Assembly (NCBI GenBank): GCA_023014335.1
Contig: JAECYW010000006.1
Location: 186,001 to 250,000 of the forward strand
Length of the DNA stretch: 64,000 nucleotides
DNA from: Galerina marginata
Taxonomy: Eukaryota; Basidiomycota; Agaricomycetes; Agaricales; Galerinaceae
Reading direction: 5' to 3'
Positions 46,504 to 58,985 of this stretch are shown here, piece by piece (the first letter of the stretch is position 1; each line of letters begins with the position of its first letter). Made by a program: the position numbers and the translations under genes. The notes beneath the pieces are model-generated. The model searched no databases. It worked only from the letters and a program-made list of their open reading frames with translations, and was not told the origin of the DNA.

Positions 46504-47189
46504 GTATAAAGTCCCGAGTACGCGTGACGACTGTGTGCATCACTGATTCAGTACAAAGAGTCAGTATTATATTTTTACATCAGCCCTAAGACGTTTCAGG
46601 GCATAGTAAAACTGTACTCAAAGGTTTTACCTCACTAGCTAGACTTCGAGGACTAAGATCTTTTCGATGGGTACTTCTCGTTATTGTGGAATGGTAGCCT
46701 CGAATAAATGATTTCTGGGGGTTTGGACAAACTTCTAAGAGCCATTAAATTTTGTTTTGTACCGATTTATGATTCCACGCAGTTTGTGCATTGACCTTTC
46801 AGGCCTCGCGCTCACTTTCAGCGAAGTTTTAATTCTCCTTGAACATCATTGGAACCCAAGGAATGGTTCAAGAATTATCCTCTGACTGTAGATACATAAA
46901 TAATGTAAGTACAGTGATATAGTGTTGTTTAATATTAGGAGATGTGAATTTATTGTGACATTTTCGGAGAATATTGTCAGGATGGCGCATAGTACACGAT
47001 CCAGCCATACTTACTCGTTTTGCTCGACGCGCATAAACCAGTGCCGATGGAAAGAAATTGATTCGGAGAGAGGGAAGTCGGTTCCAATGTACACTGACAA
47101 AGTAAAGCAAAAGAAAAGCCAATAAAATCACTGGCAAGACGATCAGTGCAAGTGGCAGAGGGAGTTTGGAAAATCGCAGGGACGCGGTA
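46504..47189. other. Intergenic, nothing recognised
   Basis: AT-rich spacer before repeat copy B; frames are short and without domains. Confidence 0.5.
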
Positions 47190-48490
47190 TGACCTCGTGC
47201 GAAAACCCTTCTGTCGCCATCAATTTTCTTTCTTCCCTTTCCCCCATGTCGCTGCCTGCATGCTCCCTGGGCCCCACCGCCACTAGGCCCTTCTGACACT
47301 CTTGCTAGCTCTTTGATACCTGGTGCATGTCTCCTGGTCCTGGTGTCAACGTTGGCCCGTCCGATGTGGATGACTTCAAGGTGAGGTACTCGGATCCTCC
47401 TCTCAGCTGTTATCTAACGCACTCTTGTTTTATAGGCGAGCATTGGCGTTGCTTTCGAGTCTGGAGTGAGAGTAGTGTTATCGGACGAGTTTTTTGAGCC
47501 AGCCCTGGCGTTTTTCACAGCCTCGACGGTCTGCAGCTTTGGCCTTTTCTGAGGTAGGAGTCGAATTCTCGACGTATTCGCAGGCTGATAATCGTTGCTG
47601 GCAGATCAACATCACCATATCTGACTTGTGGACTGTCATGCGCTCTTCTGGGATAGCAATGCTGCACTGGCCTTCCTTTGGTTGTACGTGAAGCAGAAGA
47701 AGCAAGTGCTATCCTGGCTACGCGCCGGATGCTCGACTGTTACCTTACAGCTCAGTATTTACACGACCGCTGCCGCTGCTTCCAGTTCAGCGGCGTCGAC
47801 GATATCGCGTCATCAATGATCCGCCCGCCTTCCCCAACGTGTCATCCCATTGGTTGTCGAAGGCAAAACCAACGCGGCAACCCAATTCAACCTAGTCCCT
47901 TCCTTGCGGTCATGCCATTCTCTATTCACCCTCGTTCTTCGTGGCCTTCCCATTCCCTACTCATTCGCCATCTCCGCCCATATTGTCGTTGTGATTCGCT
48001 GGCATCGTCTGCCTTCGCGCGAAGCACATGTCAACTACCCCAATGCCTCGGCAATCGATATTCAGGGCACGGTACTGGAACCCGTCTGGGCTGACCGATC
48101 TGCCTCCCTAGGAGGCCAGGACGGGCGAGCTCGGCGGTTGGGCTGGATGTATGCGGGCAGAGGTCGCGGAGGAGGAAGCAGAACGAGCCATCGCCTTTCC
48201 GCAGCTTCCCGCCTAGCAAGAACCCAGACGCACGAATCCTAGAATTTCAGGAGACAACGGTCGTCAGCCAGTTCACCCCTCCGCTGGCTATTCCACTTCA
48301 TCGATCACTTTCTAAACCATTTCCTCCTCGTCGATCGTGAGATGTGTCCGCCCCAGCAGCAGCACCAAGCGACGGGCATCATCAGCAACTGCTCCCGGCT
48401 TCCACCTTTGCCCCTGCGCTCCGCCCGCAGGCCTCAGGCTTTAGTTACCACCCCTCGTGCACCTGACTCGTCCTCGCACACGTGTTAGCT
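47190..48490 (+). repeat. Copy B of the spliced GC-rich repeat unit (longest)
   Basis: Aligns by eye with copy C over about 1.3 kb, including AGAATTTCAGGA, ACGGTCGTCAGCCAGTT, CAGCACCAAGCGA and CGCAGGCCTCAG near the 3' end. The intron-like segment is 47381-47435 (GTGAGG, CTAAC at 47414, TATAG). The 30-base second segment is 47554-47583. A frame around 47950-48080 (IRWHRLPSREAHVNYPN) has a cognate in copy C (IHWRRLPSRKARVNCPN), the only hint of protein-level conservation. Confidence 0.65.
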
Positions 48491-51400
48491 TGCCTAGCCC
48501 ACCCGACGAACGACGTGGATGTTCGATATTTGGGTGTTGGATGGGCCACCTCCTTACCCGGCGACTGCGCTCACGCCTCCATCAGGCTTATGGGCGTTTA
48601 TTGGATCCGAGGGGATAGAAGAGACAGTGTTTGGGGTGGGGGTGGTGACGGTGCTTGCGACGGTGCTGGTGCTGGTGCTGGTGTGGGGGCGGCGGGCTGC
48701 GTTGGGATGAAGATTGGTAGGAGATAGACACTGAGGCCGGGGCGGGGCAGGGCGGGGGAGAAGCTTGAGTGGGAACCTGGGGTAATGAAGAAGACACCGC
48801 CCACGGAGGAAAGTAGAAGACGTTCGCCGGGCTCGAAGAGCATTTGTTCGTGCAGCGAACCCCGGTCGCGTCTATCTCGCCTTCCTTGCTCGGTTTCATC
48901 AACCTCACGCGAGCACCCACCCCTACCAAGGCAGCTATGGCGGTGACGACCCGTAACCTTCGATCTTCAACCTTCAGCCTTCAACCGTTCGGGTACGATC
49001 GCGATGCCCGCCTAATCTCCTCGACTCCTCGACCTCAACATCGCGTACGTCGGGGAACTGAACCGCGCCGCTGGAACTGGACGAGCTGCATGAGGCGACG
49101 GGCGTGACGGAGGGGAGGAGGAGGAGATCCGTGTCAAGAAACAGGCTCTCCTGGTGCAGCTTCTGCCAGCTTATCGTCGTTTGCCTATTCCCCTCCGTCT
49201 GCGCCGTCGATTGTTCAGGTTTCAGCTGGCGGGTGTCAACCGACGTTGGAAGTGTCAGCGCCCCGCCCCCCCTGGTGGTCGAGGATGCTCGTCCTGTTGG
49301 GCCTCTTCATTCTGCATTCTGTAGCTGCACCCACTCCTTGAACCTACGCCTACACCTAGCCTCGACCCCGCTCAAGATTTTGATCAACTGCCCTCGTCGG
49401 CATCACCCTCACCGTTATGAGCTCGAACTCAAGCCCGAGTCAAACCTTCAAAGATCAACGCCCGTCATTCTGCCTCCCAGTTGCAACTTCTCGCCCCTTC
49501 TCCTCCTCGTCTTCTCAACGCTCTTGAACTCTCGAACCTGGAAGCTTCAACACCCCCATTGATGTGCGACTCGTGCGCCTACCTGTGTCACCCAAGTCCT
49601 GAGTTTCGAGTCAGACGAGCGAGCACCGTTGGAATGAGGGATTTCGGCTGCGCGTCTTTGGCGCTGGCCCAGCCGTAGTGCAGCTGGGCGTTGGGTGTAT
49701 ATGCTGTACCGGAGAGGAGGGTGGGAGGGGTGGGTGGTTGGGGATGATCTGACTGGTTTTGGTTGAGAGGGTGCCCGGGGGGGATGACGAGGCGAGCCCG
49801 AGGTTGGTGTGGAAACCGGAGGCTGGGGTGGGGGCGGGGTGGCTTGAAATAAAGGCGGTGCGGGAGGAGAGGCGTGGGTGGGAGAGGGGCAGGGGCGGGG
49901 AGGAATCGGGCGGGAGACGGGATGGGCAGGAGTACGGCGGACGGGATCTTCCCGCGGCGTTAACGTCGACGCAGACGCGGAGACAGGTAACTGGCCCTTG
50001 TGGTGCAGCTGCTGCCAGCACATCTCCTTGGTGCCCACACCGCCCACCCCGCCTGCGCCGTCGATTATGCGCGCTTCAGCGGGCGGGGTGTAACGTTGGC
50101 GGTTCCAGCGCCCCCGCCCCCCATCTTGTGGTCGAGGGCTTGCGCGTCCTACAGCAGCACCAGCACCGGCACCAACACCAGCACCCGCCAGCACTTAGCC
50201 TTGACCCGTTCAGGATTCTGGTCTTCTACGGTCTTCTACCCCTGTCATCTGCTTCAGCGTTATGAGCCCCAACCCAAACATAAACCCATACCAGAATACC
50301 ATCGACAAGCAGGATACTCGACGCCCCGTCGCACCCCCTCACCCCCTCACTTCCTTGTCTTCTCAATGCCTCCCTAATCCCCAACCCCGAACCCTCAAAC
50401 CTGGAAGCTTGCTGACTCCTGATTCAGGCGAGCGGGCAAGGACGGAATTGGGGATCAAGTTGCCTTTGGTGCTGCCCTCCCCGCGCTGCAGCTCGGCGCT
50501 GGGTGTATGCTGGACAGGACAGGACAGGACGGAGGAGAGAAGGCGGAAGGAGGGAGGGGTGCACGGCTGGAGCAATGATCTGGCTGGTTTTGGTTGAGGG
50601 AGTGCCGGAGGGGGGGGTGACGAGGCGAGCCCGAGGTTGGGGTGGAAGGCGGGGGCAGCGGCGGGAGGGGGTGAGGTGGGGTGGCTTAAAGAAGATGCGA
50701 TGCGTGAGGAGTGGCGGGTGGGAGGAGTGGCGTGTGTGCGGGAGAAGAGCAGGGGCGGGAGGAATGGGGCGGGAGACGGGTTGGGCAGGAGTATGGCGGA
50801 TGGGATAACATTCAGCCTTCACCGGTTCGGGTACGATGGCGACGCCCACCCAACCTCGATTGATGCGGGGCTGCTATTCGAACTGTGGACTGCAGCGCTG
50901 GTGTAGGAGCTGCTGTGCGACGGGCTCATCTCCACGCCGTTTCCTATTGCCCCCCGCCTGCGCCGAGGGCTGGCGGAGTGGATGGGGGCGCATAAATAGG
51001 GATTACATCCGCGGCCGTTGATGCTGTGAGGACGGTGGAGGGATGAACAGCTTGTATCGTTTATTTCTGCTGAGACCTGGGAGGATGGAGAAACGTGGAT
51101 GAACGCAGGGTTCGAGAAACATTCGCCTCTTCTGCGGACCACTACGACTTCGTTTTCTCTGGCAAGTTCGATTTCTTCATGTTCAATTTCTGCCCTCCAA
51201 CCCTCAGGGTGCGACTCGGATGACGACCCTGCCCGTCATTGACCTGGACAGGGTGTGCGCCGTTCGAACTGCGAACACTGAACCGCGGCGCTGTCGCTAG
51301 AGCTGCTGGGCGAGGCTACGGGCACGACAGATAGAATGACATGGGGGAGGGGGAGGAGATACGGATTAAAGAACATGTTCTCCCGGTTTGGCTGTTTGCC

Positions 51401-51830
51401 AGCCCATCTCCTTGCCGTTGCCCATCCTGGTATGACGAATCAACTTGGAATGTCAACGACGTTCTCCCGCCCCGCCAGCCCGTACGCTCGCAGCGTTGAT
51501 TGCGTTGATCGAGAGGGCGGGTGTTCAATGTTTGTGTGTTCACAGCCCCCTTTCTGGTTGGGGGTGCCCGTCCTGACCCTCGACTCTTTCGTTTGCCCTG
51601 CACCTGCACCTGGTTTTCGATCGCCTGCCCCATCGTTGCCATCATCACCGTCACCACAACAAGTCCAACTCACGCCCGAACCCTCATACCGTCGTCGGTC
51701 ACGCCAGCTCTCGCGCCTTGCTCCAACTTCCGACCTCAAGCTCGAGGTCTCCTAGCTCTGCCAGCACGCGCACGCGATCCGCCTACCCGCTCGAGACTGC
51801 GTAGGAATGTGCTTTCATTCAAACTTTGGT
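48491..51830. repeat. Tandemly duplicated GC-rich region, decayed
   Basis: Blocks recur at about 0.8-1.4 kb spacing. 49690-49990 resembles 50480-50810 (minus frames both with HPVSRPIPP/QPVSRPIPP, STKTSQII-type and YTQR pieces), 48980-49030 resembles 50822-50870 (TTCGGGTACGATSGCGA), and 49050-49600 resembles 51280-51720. All long frames are Pro/Ser/Thr/His-rich low complexity and change between copies. I see no recognisable gene. Confidence 0.5.
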
Positions 51831-52689
51831 CTTGATCTTCACTTCTCATCGTCACCTTCCACGTCTCGCCCCCACAGTCATCGTCAACACGTTGGCTTCA
51901 ACGAACGGGTGCACGGTGTATCACCAATTATGTCAGGCGGCCGACAGTCGAAACATCGACGAGCTTGATCTACACAGCCTACCCACTTCCCTCATGTTCC
52001 TGCGTGGGATAATGTTTACTATGGTTTAGATATAAGACTAAAGTGCTAGTATTTTATGACCGTACATACTCGAGTATTTATGCTGACTGTCGAAACGCGA
52101 GCTTGTTTACGGGGGCCCGAATAAACTACCGCTGACTACCGCACACATACTGGCCGCAGTGATATGGTGTTTGTTTATTTCTTTTCAAGCACCTCCGATG
52201 TGGTTAGGCGATCATGGAGAGCCAAAATGAAATATAGAGATACTGACTTACTAGTAAACCACGCTAAGCACTTCTAAATTGAAGTCACTGCGAGTGGGTG
52301 TTAGTTGGGCCAGTGGGGAGACTCGGAAATAAACAAAGCACAACAAAATAGTCTTCAGGTCTTTTGCCCGATAACTTTTTTCGGTTGGTAAATGAATAAA
52401 TTCTGGCTGGTAGGTTTTATAGAATAGATATATTTCATCTGCATTCTGCCTTTAGAACATATTTAAGTATTGTGTAGCCCTCAGAAGCCAGCCTAGAGCC
52501 TTAGGTGGCATGCCGCTACGCGATCACGTGGATTATTTAATTGTAATGGCGAAGTCATTTATTGGTACGATAATTCAGAGGAGTGTGGAAATGAATAAAA
52601 TAGTAGGTTAATAATCCGAAACCAATAAAAGGTGTACGAATTTCGTGGGGAGGAGGTGGTGAAGGGAGTTAGGAATAAAAAGAGAGTTG
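51831..52689. other. AT-richer spacer, nothing recognised
   Basis: Composition drops sharply in GC after about 51830; only short frames are present. Confidence 0.5.
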
Positions 52690-54000
52690 CGGATGAGCGG
52701 CATGACCTGTGCGAAAGCCATCAATTCGTTTCTTCTCCTTTCCCCCCATGGCCCCATGGCGTTACTTGCATGCTCCCTGCGCACCGCCGCCTCTAGGCCT
52801 TTCTGACGCTCTTGTTAGTTCTTCTATATCTGGTGCACGTTGTCTGGTCCCGGTTTCAGCGTTGGCCCGTCCTATCTGAACCACTTCACGGTAGAGAACT
52901 CGGGTCCTCTCCACCGCTTTTTGATCTAACGCGCTTTCTTGTTTTAGAGCCGATCACTCACGTTGCTTTGGACGCTGGAATGAGATTGATGTTACCGAAT
53001 GAGTTCTGTGTGCTGGCAACACCAGCGTCGGTTTCTTCCCAGTCTTGACGGTCGGCAGCTTTGCGCTTTTTGAGGTTTTCGCAGGCTGATAATCGTTGCT
53101 GGCAGGCTATCATTACCGTACCTGGCTCGCGGTCTGTTCTGCGCTCTTGCGGGATAGTGAGGATGGCAGATGGAAATGCTGTTTTGGACGGGCTATCGTG
53201 AATAGAAAACGCTCGCCTACTTACTGCTCAGCGCTCAGCACTGTCTGACGGTACAAGACCGCCCCGGCTGCTTCGAGTTCAGCAGACGCGTCAACGTCAT
53301 CGATGATCCGCCCCGCTTCACCATCGTGGCATCGCATCCGTCATCGAAGCCCAAGCCGGCTGCTGCGATGTCGTCCTCCATCCGCCCTCCTCATTTGTGT
53401 CCTTGCCATTCCCTTTTCACTCGCCATCCCTGCCCGTATTGTCCTTATTATTCACTGGCGTCGTCTGCCTTCGCGCAAAGCACGTGTCAATTGCCCCAAT
53501 ACCTCGACAATTGATACACTGGGCACGGTACTGGAACGCATCCGGGCTGACCGCGTAGGCCTAACCCTTTGAAACTCGGAATGGACGGGCTTGGTGATAG
53601 AGCTGGATGTATGCGGGCGAGAGGTGGTGGAAAAGGAAGCACAGCAAGCTGTCGACGGCCACTTCACGCAGCTTCCTGCCTGGAAAGACTGCACTCGCAC
53701 GAATCGTAGAATTTCAGGACACGACGGTCGTCAGCCAGTTTGAACCCTCCGCTGGCTACCCTACTTCATCGACGCTCTTTTAAACCACCTCGTCCTCGCT
53801 GCTCATGAGACGTGTCCGCTTCAGCAGTAGCACCAAGCGATGAGCGCCATCAGGTCTGGACGGCGAACAGTGATCCATCTTCCCAGTTTTCACCCCAGCC
53901 CCTGCCCTCCGTCCGCAGGCCTCAGCCTTTGGTGCTCAGCTGCCGCCCATCGTGCACCCGCCTCGCCCTCGTCCCCGTCTGTGCAACACGCCGCCGAACG
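52690..54000 (+). repeat. Copy C of the spliced GC-rich repeat unit
   Basis: Matches copy B end to end. The intron-like segment is 52891-52947 (GTAGAG, CTAAC at 52926, TTTTAG). The second 30-base segment is largely deleted here: GAGGTTTTCGCAG at 53072 joins the two ends. Confidence 0.65.
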
Positions 54001-54420
54001 ACTCAGATTTTGGAATTAGCTCTTCGTTATCTGGCGCACGTGAAACCCGATTTCAACGTTGGCCGTGTCCAATCTACTTAAGATAACTTCAAAATTTACG
54101 GTGTGTAAGTTAAATTTTCCTCTCCGCCGGTATTAGATCTAACGCAGTTTCCGTTTTTAGGCAATCATCTAACTTGCGAGGTACCGAAATAAGTTTGAGT
54201 GCTGTTACTACCAACGCTGGCGTCTTTCCGGCCTCGACAGTCAGTAACTTTGTGCTTTCCCGAGGTAGGGGTGATATTCTTGACGTCTTCGCAGGCTAAA
54301 AACTGTTGTTAGCGGATTAGACCTTGCCCTCTGGCTCATGGTCTGCTGTGCACTTTGTTGAGATAGTAATGCTGCACCGGCCCTCCTTTGGTCGTGCGGA
54401 ATCGTCATCATTGGATGCCC
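54001..54420 (+). repeat. Copy D of the spliced GC-rich repeat unit, partial
   Basis: Follows copy C directly. The intron-like segment is 54101-54160 (GT start, CTAAC near 54139, TTTTTAG end). The second segment is 54265-54294. The 3' half of the unit is missing after the CTGCACCGGCCCTCC landmark. Confidence 0.6.
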
Positions 54421-55261
54421 ACGCTACCTTCAATACACCACCGCAGCCTCTACTTCAAGTTCAGTGGGGTTGTCGGCCATGTTACCCCATCGATGATCGA
54501 CCTGCCGCCCTAGAAATCGTTGCAAAATTCGAGATTCAGAATTGGTGGCCGGAGTTTTTTGAATCTCGAGCATGGATATACCTTTGAGTTGATTCGCTGA
54601 ATGGCCAAGGTGAATGGCCCATTCATCGATATTCATCTACCAAAATTGGAAATTTTCTTTGTCTACTTATGTATGAGCAACCGGAACAATGCTCGTGATC
54701 ACTCGTCAGTAGGCCCACTTCTACTCAGTTTTTTTGGGACAATACCATGCTTTTAACCCCCCCTCCCACTCTATGTTCGGGATCCACGTTCCGCCACCCC
54801 CTTGATCTCAATGCTGATTTTCCTTTTTACTATTGTTCGAACAATGAATTTATCTCCTTCATTTTCAGCGATCCGGTTTCAGGCGCATTGACAACAGCCA
54901 AAGAAATTTCGTTCGTCTCGGACCGCGTAATATATTGCACGCGGCTCAATCTCCAGCCAAGACGGCCGTACGCGTGTTCGTGTTAACTGCGCCGTCGCCG
55001 TCTCGTGTTGTTTTAAATGAGCCAGCTTCCGCCGGCGTGTTCAGTGATCGACCTGGACTGCTCTGTACCGTGCAATTCTGTCCTCGACTCAGATTCAAGT
55101 TACAGAACTACCGTATGTGGGCCGTTCATTCTCAAGAAATGTCGATCCTCAGCTGGTATAACCGAACACGAGCATCGACTATTTCTGGTTAATTGCCTCT
55201 TCGAGGTCAGATGGCACTGGACTCGTCATTCGTCACCTTTGTTGCTTTCATTGATGCGTGC
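54421..55261. other. Intergenic, nothing recognised
   Basis: Short frames only. 54930-55200 has two overlapping frames on the plus strand without domains. Confidence 0.45.
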
Positions 55262-56319
55262 TTATTGCTGTTTTCAGAATAGTTGGCGAAAGGGGATTTT
55301 GTTCGCACACACAAATTTTGAGAATTTCTGATCGGGCTTACCGTAAGTGCCCTGCGTCGCTGAGATTTCGGGCTAGAGCTATAAATTTGAGTGATTCGGA
55401 AAGTTAAGAAGGTAGGCTTCCAGAAAACGTCGAAAAATCCAGAAAAGACCAAGTTTCAGTGAAAACGGCCAAACCTTGACTGTAAATAAAGTTCTTAGCG
55501 TATTTAGCTTAAATTTCAACAATTCAAGGATTTTTTTCGACTTTCTGAGATCTCCTGAACGTCCCAAAGGTGCTCGAAAAAAGATCAGAGCGAATGAACA
55601 GCATTTGACGAAGTTAGAATATGTCAATCTGGCCACCAGATGACCTGTCGCTAAATTACATGGCTGGGAGCTTTCTTTTCGTTAAAAAACCTTATACAAT
55701 GCGTTGAGTACCTTAGGCCATGAGCAATGTCAGTTTATGGAGCCTTAAACATCTTTCCGACGACGAATTATGGAGTTCAAGCACCCGGGACAGCACATAG
55801 TTGCTATCATGCGAACCTTCAAATCTCCTACGTGTCTGAGTTTATATTCAGAATTTAATGCTATTCAAGCGCTGTATAGTGAGTTCTGTGAGCTATTGAA
55901 GGTAAGATAAGACAAGGATATCTAAATTGGTGCCACGTCATCCGATGGTCAGATTGACATATTCTAATTTCGTCAAATGCTGTTCATTCGCTCTGATCTT
56001 TTTTCGAGCACCTTTGGGACGTTCAGGAGATCTCAGAAAGTCGAAAAAAATCCTTGAATTGTTGAAATTTAAGCTAAATACGCTAAGAACTTTATTTACA
56101 GTCAAGGTTTGGCCGTTTTCACTGAAACTTGGTCTTTTCTGGATTTTTCGACGTTTTCTGGAAGCCTACCTTCTTACAATTCCGAATCACTCAAATTTAT
56201 AGCTCTAGCCCGAAATCTCAGCGACGCAGGGCACTTACGGTAAGCCCGATCAGAAATTCTCAAAATTTGTGTGTGCGAACAAAATCCCCTTTCGCCAACT
56301 ATTCTGAAAACAGCAATAA
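55262..56319. mobile_element. Foldback element with about 384-bp arms
   Basis: 55262-55645 and about 55936-56319 are reverse complements with a handful of mismatches (one cluster near 55405/56177, others near the inner ends). The outer ends are TTATTGCTG...CAGCAATAA and the loop is about 290 bases. The identical 85-91 codon frames on opposite strands are the arm read twice. There is no transposase. Its right boundary coincides with the first base of the ATG of the next gene. Confidence 0.82.
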
Positions 56320-57010
56320 TGGAGAAACTTCTGCCGCAGGAAGTAATCGACGCGACCAACGCGCAGCTTCTCAAATACAAGCTGCCTGAGCTCGAAGCGG
56401 CGAATTTACCATCGGGTAAGCTTTTTCTCTGGTAGGCGAACGGTACTGATTCCGCTGTCAGGCGGGGGCTACACGGTTAAGATAGGCAATAGGGAGGTCA
56501 CTTTCCCGACCGCCAAGCGCGCACCACCAGAGGGGTATTTATCCCAAGGTTACGAGGCGTATGCCCACCCTTTATTCCTACTGTCAAGTCGCTAAGCGAT
56601 TTGAAAATAGTCGCACACATACGGACAGCGCCTATACCCCGTACGCGTTTACCCTCAATATCGACAGGCGGACCAACCCCGCCAGGCTACCAAAGCCAGA
56701 TCCCGAGCACACTTATCAGCTGCGCGGAGCTGCGAAGCGACAGAAGAAAGAACCCAGGCCGGTTGTGCTTGGTCCACCAGGTGGAGGTAGCAGTTTCGTC
56801 GACATATCCTTGAAGGTAGTCGTGCGACAGGCTCCTGGAACGATGATGGCCATCCGGCCAGAATTTATTCATGGAACAACAAAAGGCTACGGCGCAGAAA
56901 ATTCAGGCGTAACTATCAGCTTTTCCGAGCGCATTATCGAAGCGTGGACCATAGCTCTAGAAGGTGGAGTTTCAGTGAAGTCTTTCCAGGCCACCGACGA
57001 CGGTAATTAA
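56319..57010 (+). CDS. Possible TET/JBP-like 2-oxoglutarate-Fe(II) oxygenase fragment
   Basis: Exon 1 (56319-56415) reads MEKLLPQEVIDATNAQLL... and splices through a 46-base intron (56416-56461) to GGGYTVKIGNREVTFP and PPEGYLSQGYEA. A frame change near 56555 leads to TLYSYCQVAKRF, SRTHTDSAYTPYAF and, after a Lys/Pro-rich linker, RQAPGTMMAIRPEFIHGTT, then NSGVTISFSERI, ending at 57010. His-Thr-Asp followed about 75-85 residues later by a His in FIHGTT and an Arg in SERI is the spacing logic of an HXD...H iron site plus a 2-oxoglutarate-binding Arg. Mushroom genomes carry expanded TET/JBP-type oxygenases linked to DNA transposons (established for that group); assignment of this gene is inference. 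The short length and frame change suggest a degraded copy. Confidence 0.4.
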
Positions 57011-57204
57011 TATGTCCCAATTTTACGCGAATTTCTCCCTGCATTTTCCTGTGTAATTTTCTTGAATAGCCTGCCTCTTTCTCGACTAGCCTGTCTCTTT
57101 CCTACAAACATTTTATAGTATTAGAAGACTGCATTAGTTTAGAGTGGACGTTGTCTAGTTATTTTCCATTGGATAGCTATCAGAAGTCTCCAGCACTCGC
57201 ATTA

Positions 57205-58985
57205 GCGCGACTGTCAATAAAGTAACTTTTTCAAGTTAACTTGGTTAACTTGTCCCTGCCAAATGGAACCGCATTAACTTTACTTTACTTTTTCCCACGC
57301 GTGAACAAATTAACTTGAGTACTCCCACGCTTTTACCCCCAAGCGGTCCCCTGCAGAGTACCTACGCTTGTGGAGACGTGATCTACCGTATGTACAATAG
57401 TTCCGATGGCCTATAAGTACTCAGGTAGGACATATAAACAAATTATCCTGCAAATATAATGGTAAAATATGTGATACTGGGTCAGAATTGAGTGCACCTC
57501 GTAACATACCGCATTTTCACGGTTTCTCAACGATCCTTTCACGCATTATAACGCTGTTAATTTCTGGTATAAGGTACTATTATTTAAAGTTGAATACAAC
57601 TTTATTCGTAAAATTTGGCCAGGTAACGAGCGTGTGCGACAGGTAACATTACATTTCAAGTTAAGTGCGGGAGCAATCGCCTGACGAGATTATAACATAT
57701 CGGCTTGCTTATAGAAGCTCAATAACTATAAAATGTGGATTCTACTCGTCAGTGGCTTTCGAACGAGCCCAAATTCTGACCTGGAAAAGTCTAATTATTG
57801 TTTAGAACCTGGGGCACGGGCGGCTGGCAACTGCAAGGGTAACACACAGGTGTCCTGGCACCGATGCAGAGCAGTGTGGCGCATCTTAGATGGAATTCCG
57901 CACAAATTTACTTGGTAAAATTAACTTTGGCAGTAAAGTTAATTCAACTTCACTTGTTCAAGTTAACTTTTTCCGCCCAAGTTAGTCCAAGCTAACTTGG
58001 ACAAGCTAACTTTACCACTGAAGTTAGTCCAAGTTAACGTGGACAAGTTAACTTGACCACTTAATTTGGCAAGATCTAATGCCGAGTTGGTACGGGGTAG
58101 AAATTCGGCTACCCTGTTGCTACATGGACCACAAACGAATTCAAGAACTTCGAAAGTGGTGAAGAAACCCATGCCCCAAACCTGAATTCCGCCAATTTCG
58201 CAATAAGCGCCGTAACACGTTTCGCGACAGGCAAAGCCACAGACCACTCTTCGCGACTTCCGCCTTACTGGAGGCCTCTTTTAAATTCAAACGCTGTTAT
58301 GCCTCGACTTGGCGCACAACCGGTTTAGTCTAAGCAATTATTTACCATCATCTCAAGAAAGCTTATATTTCCCGTGAACTACTATTTTCGGCGCTTGACA
58401 ATGAGCCGTGTGATGAGCGCTAAATAAATTCTGGGCGTTCCTATCGTCGCACCCGTTTCCCCTGTTTAATTCCACGCTCTAACCATGTTACCATTTATCC
58501 CCTCCTTCACGATAGAAGCCGAACACTTTATCTCCAGACGACGACCCCCGTGTACGGGGCCGTGAAGCTTTCGACATTTGTACGTCTTCTCTTCCCATTC
58601 CTCTGCCGTAAATGATCGTCTCCCAGTCCCCGATAGAAAGCAACAGGAAGCGGCGGACTAGCCAACATCTTCCAGGACTCTGACTCGCGCGACGGACGTG
58701 TACCCCCCCAGCACGGCAGCACCTTCCCGTCCCATGCTGTGGAAAGCTCATCGCACCTCTCAACCGGGTGCATTACCATTCCCGCGTAGTGAGTCTACGG
58801 AAACTTGGCCACTTATCCTAACTTTCCCTTGACTTACCTTAACTTTCACTTGACTTAGCTTTAACTTTTACTTAACTTGACTTCGACAAATTAACTTTAC
58901 CAGCCAAAAGTTAACACAAGTTAAAATAAGTTACTTTTGTATGGAAAAGTTAATTTGTAAAAGTAACTTTGTTAACCACCCGCCA
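57205..58985. repeat. AAGTTAACTT palindrome array region
   Basis: Clusters of AAGTTAAC(TT) and TTAACTT lie at 57215-57320, 57910-58070 and 58815-58980, with two noncoding spacers between them. AAGTTAACTT is its own reverse complement. The first and last clusters read mostly as TTAACTT and the middle one is dense (more than eight units in 160 bases, several as CCAAGTTAGTCCAAG). This fits one element with terminal and internal arrays, or two adjoining elements. No gene is seen inside. Confidence 0.65.

Noticed and set aside
55379..56202. Identical 85-91 codon frames on opposite strands
   Set aside because: Same explanation: the arm of the 55.3-56.3 kb foldback read twice.
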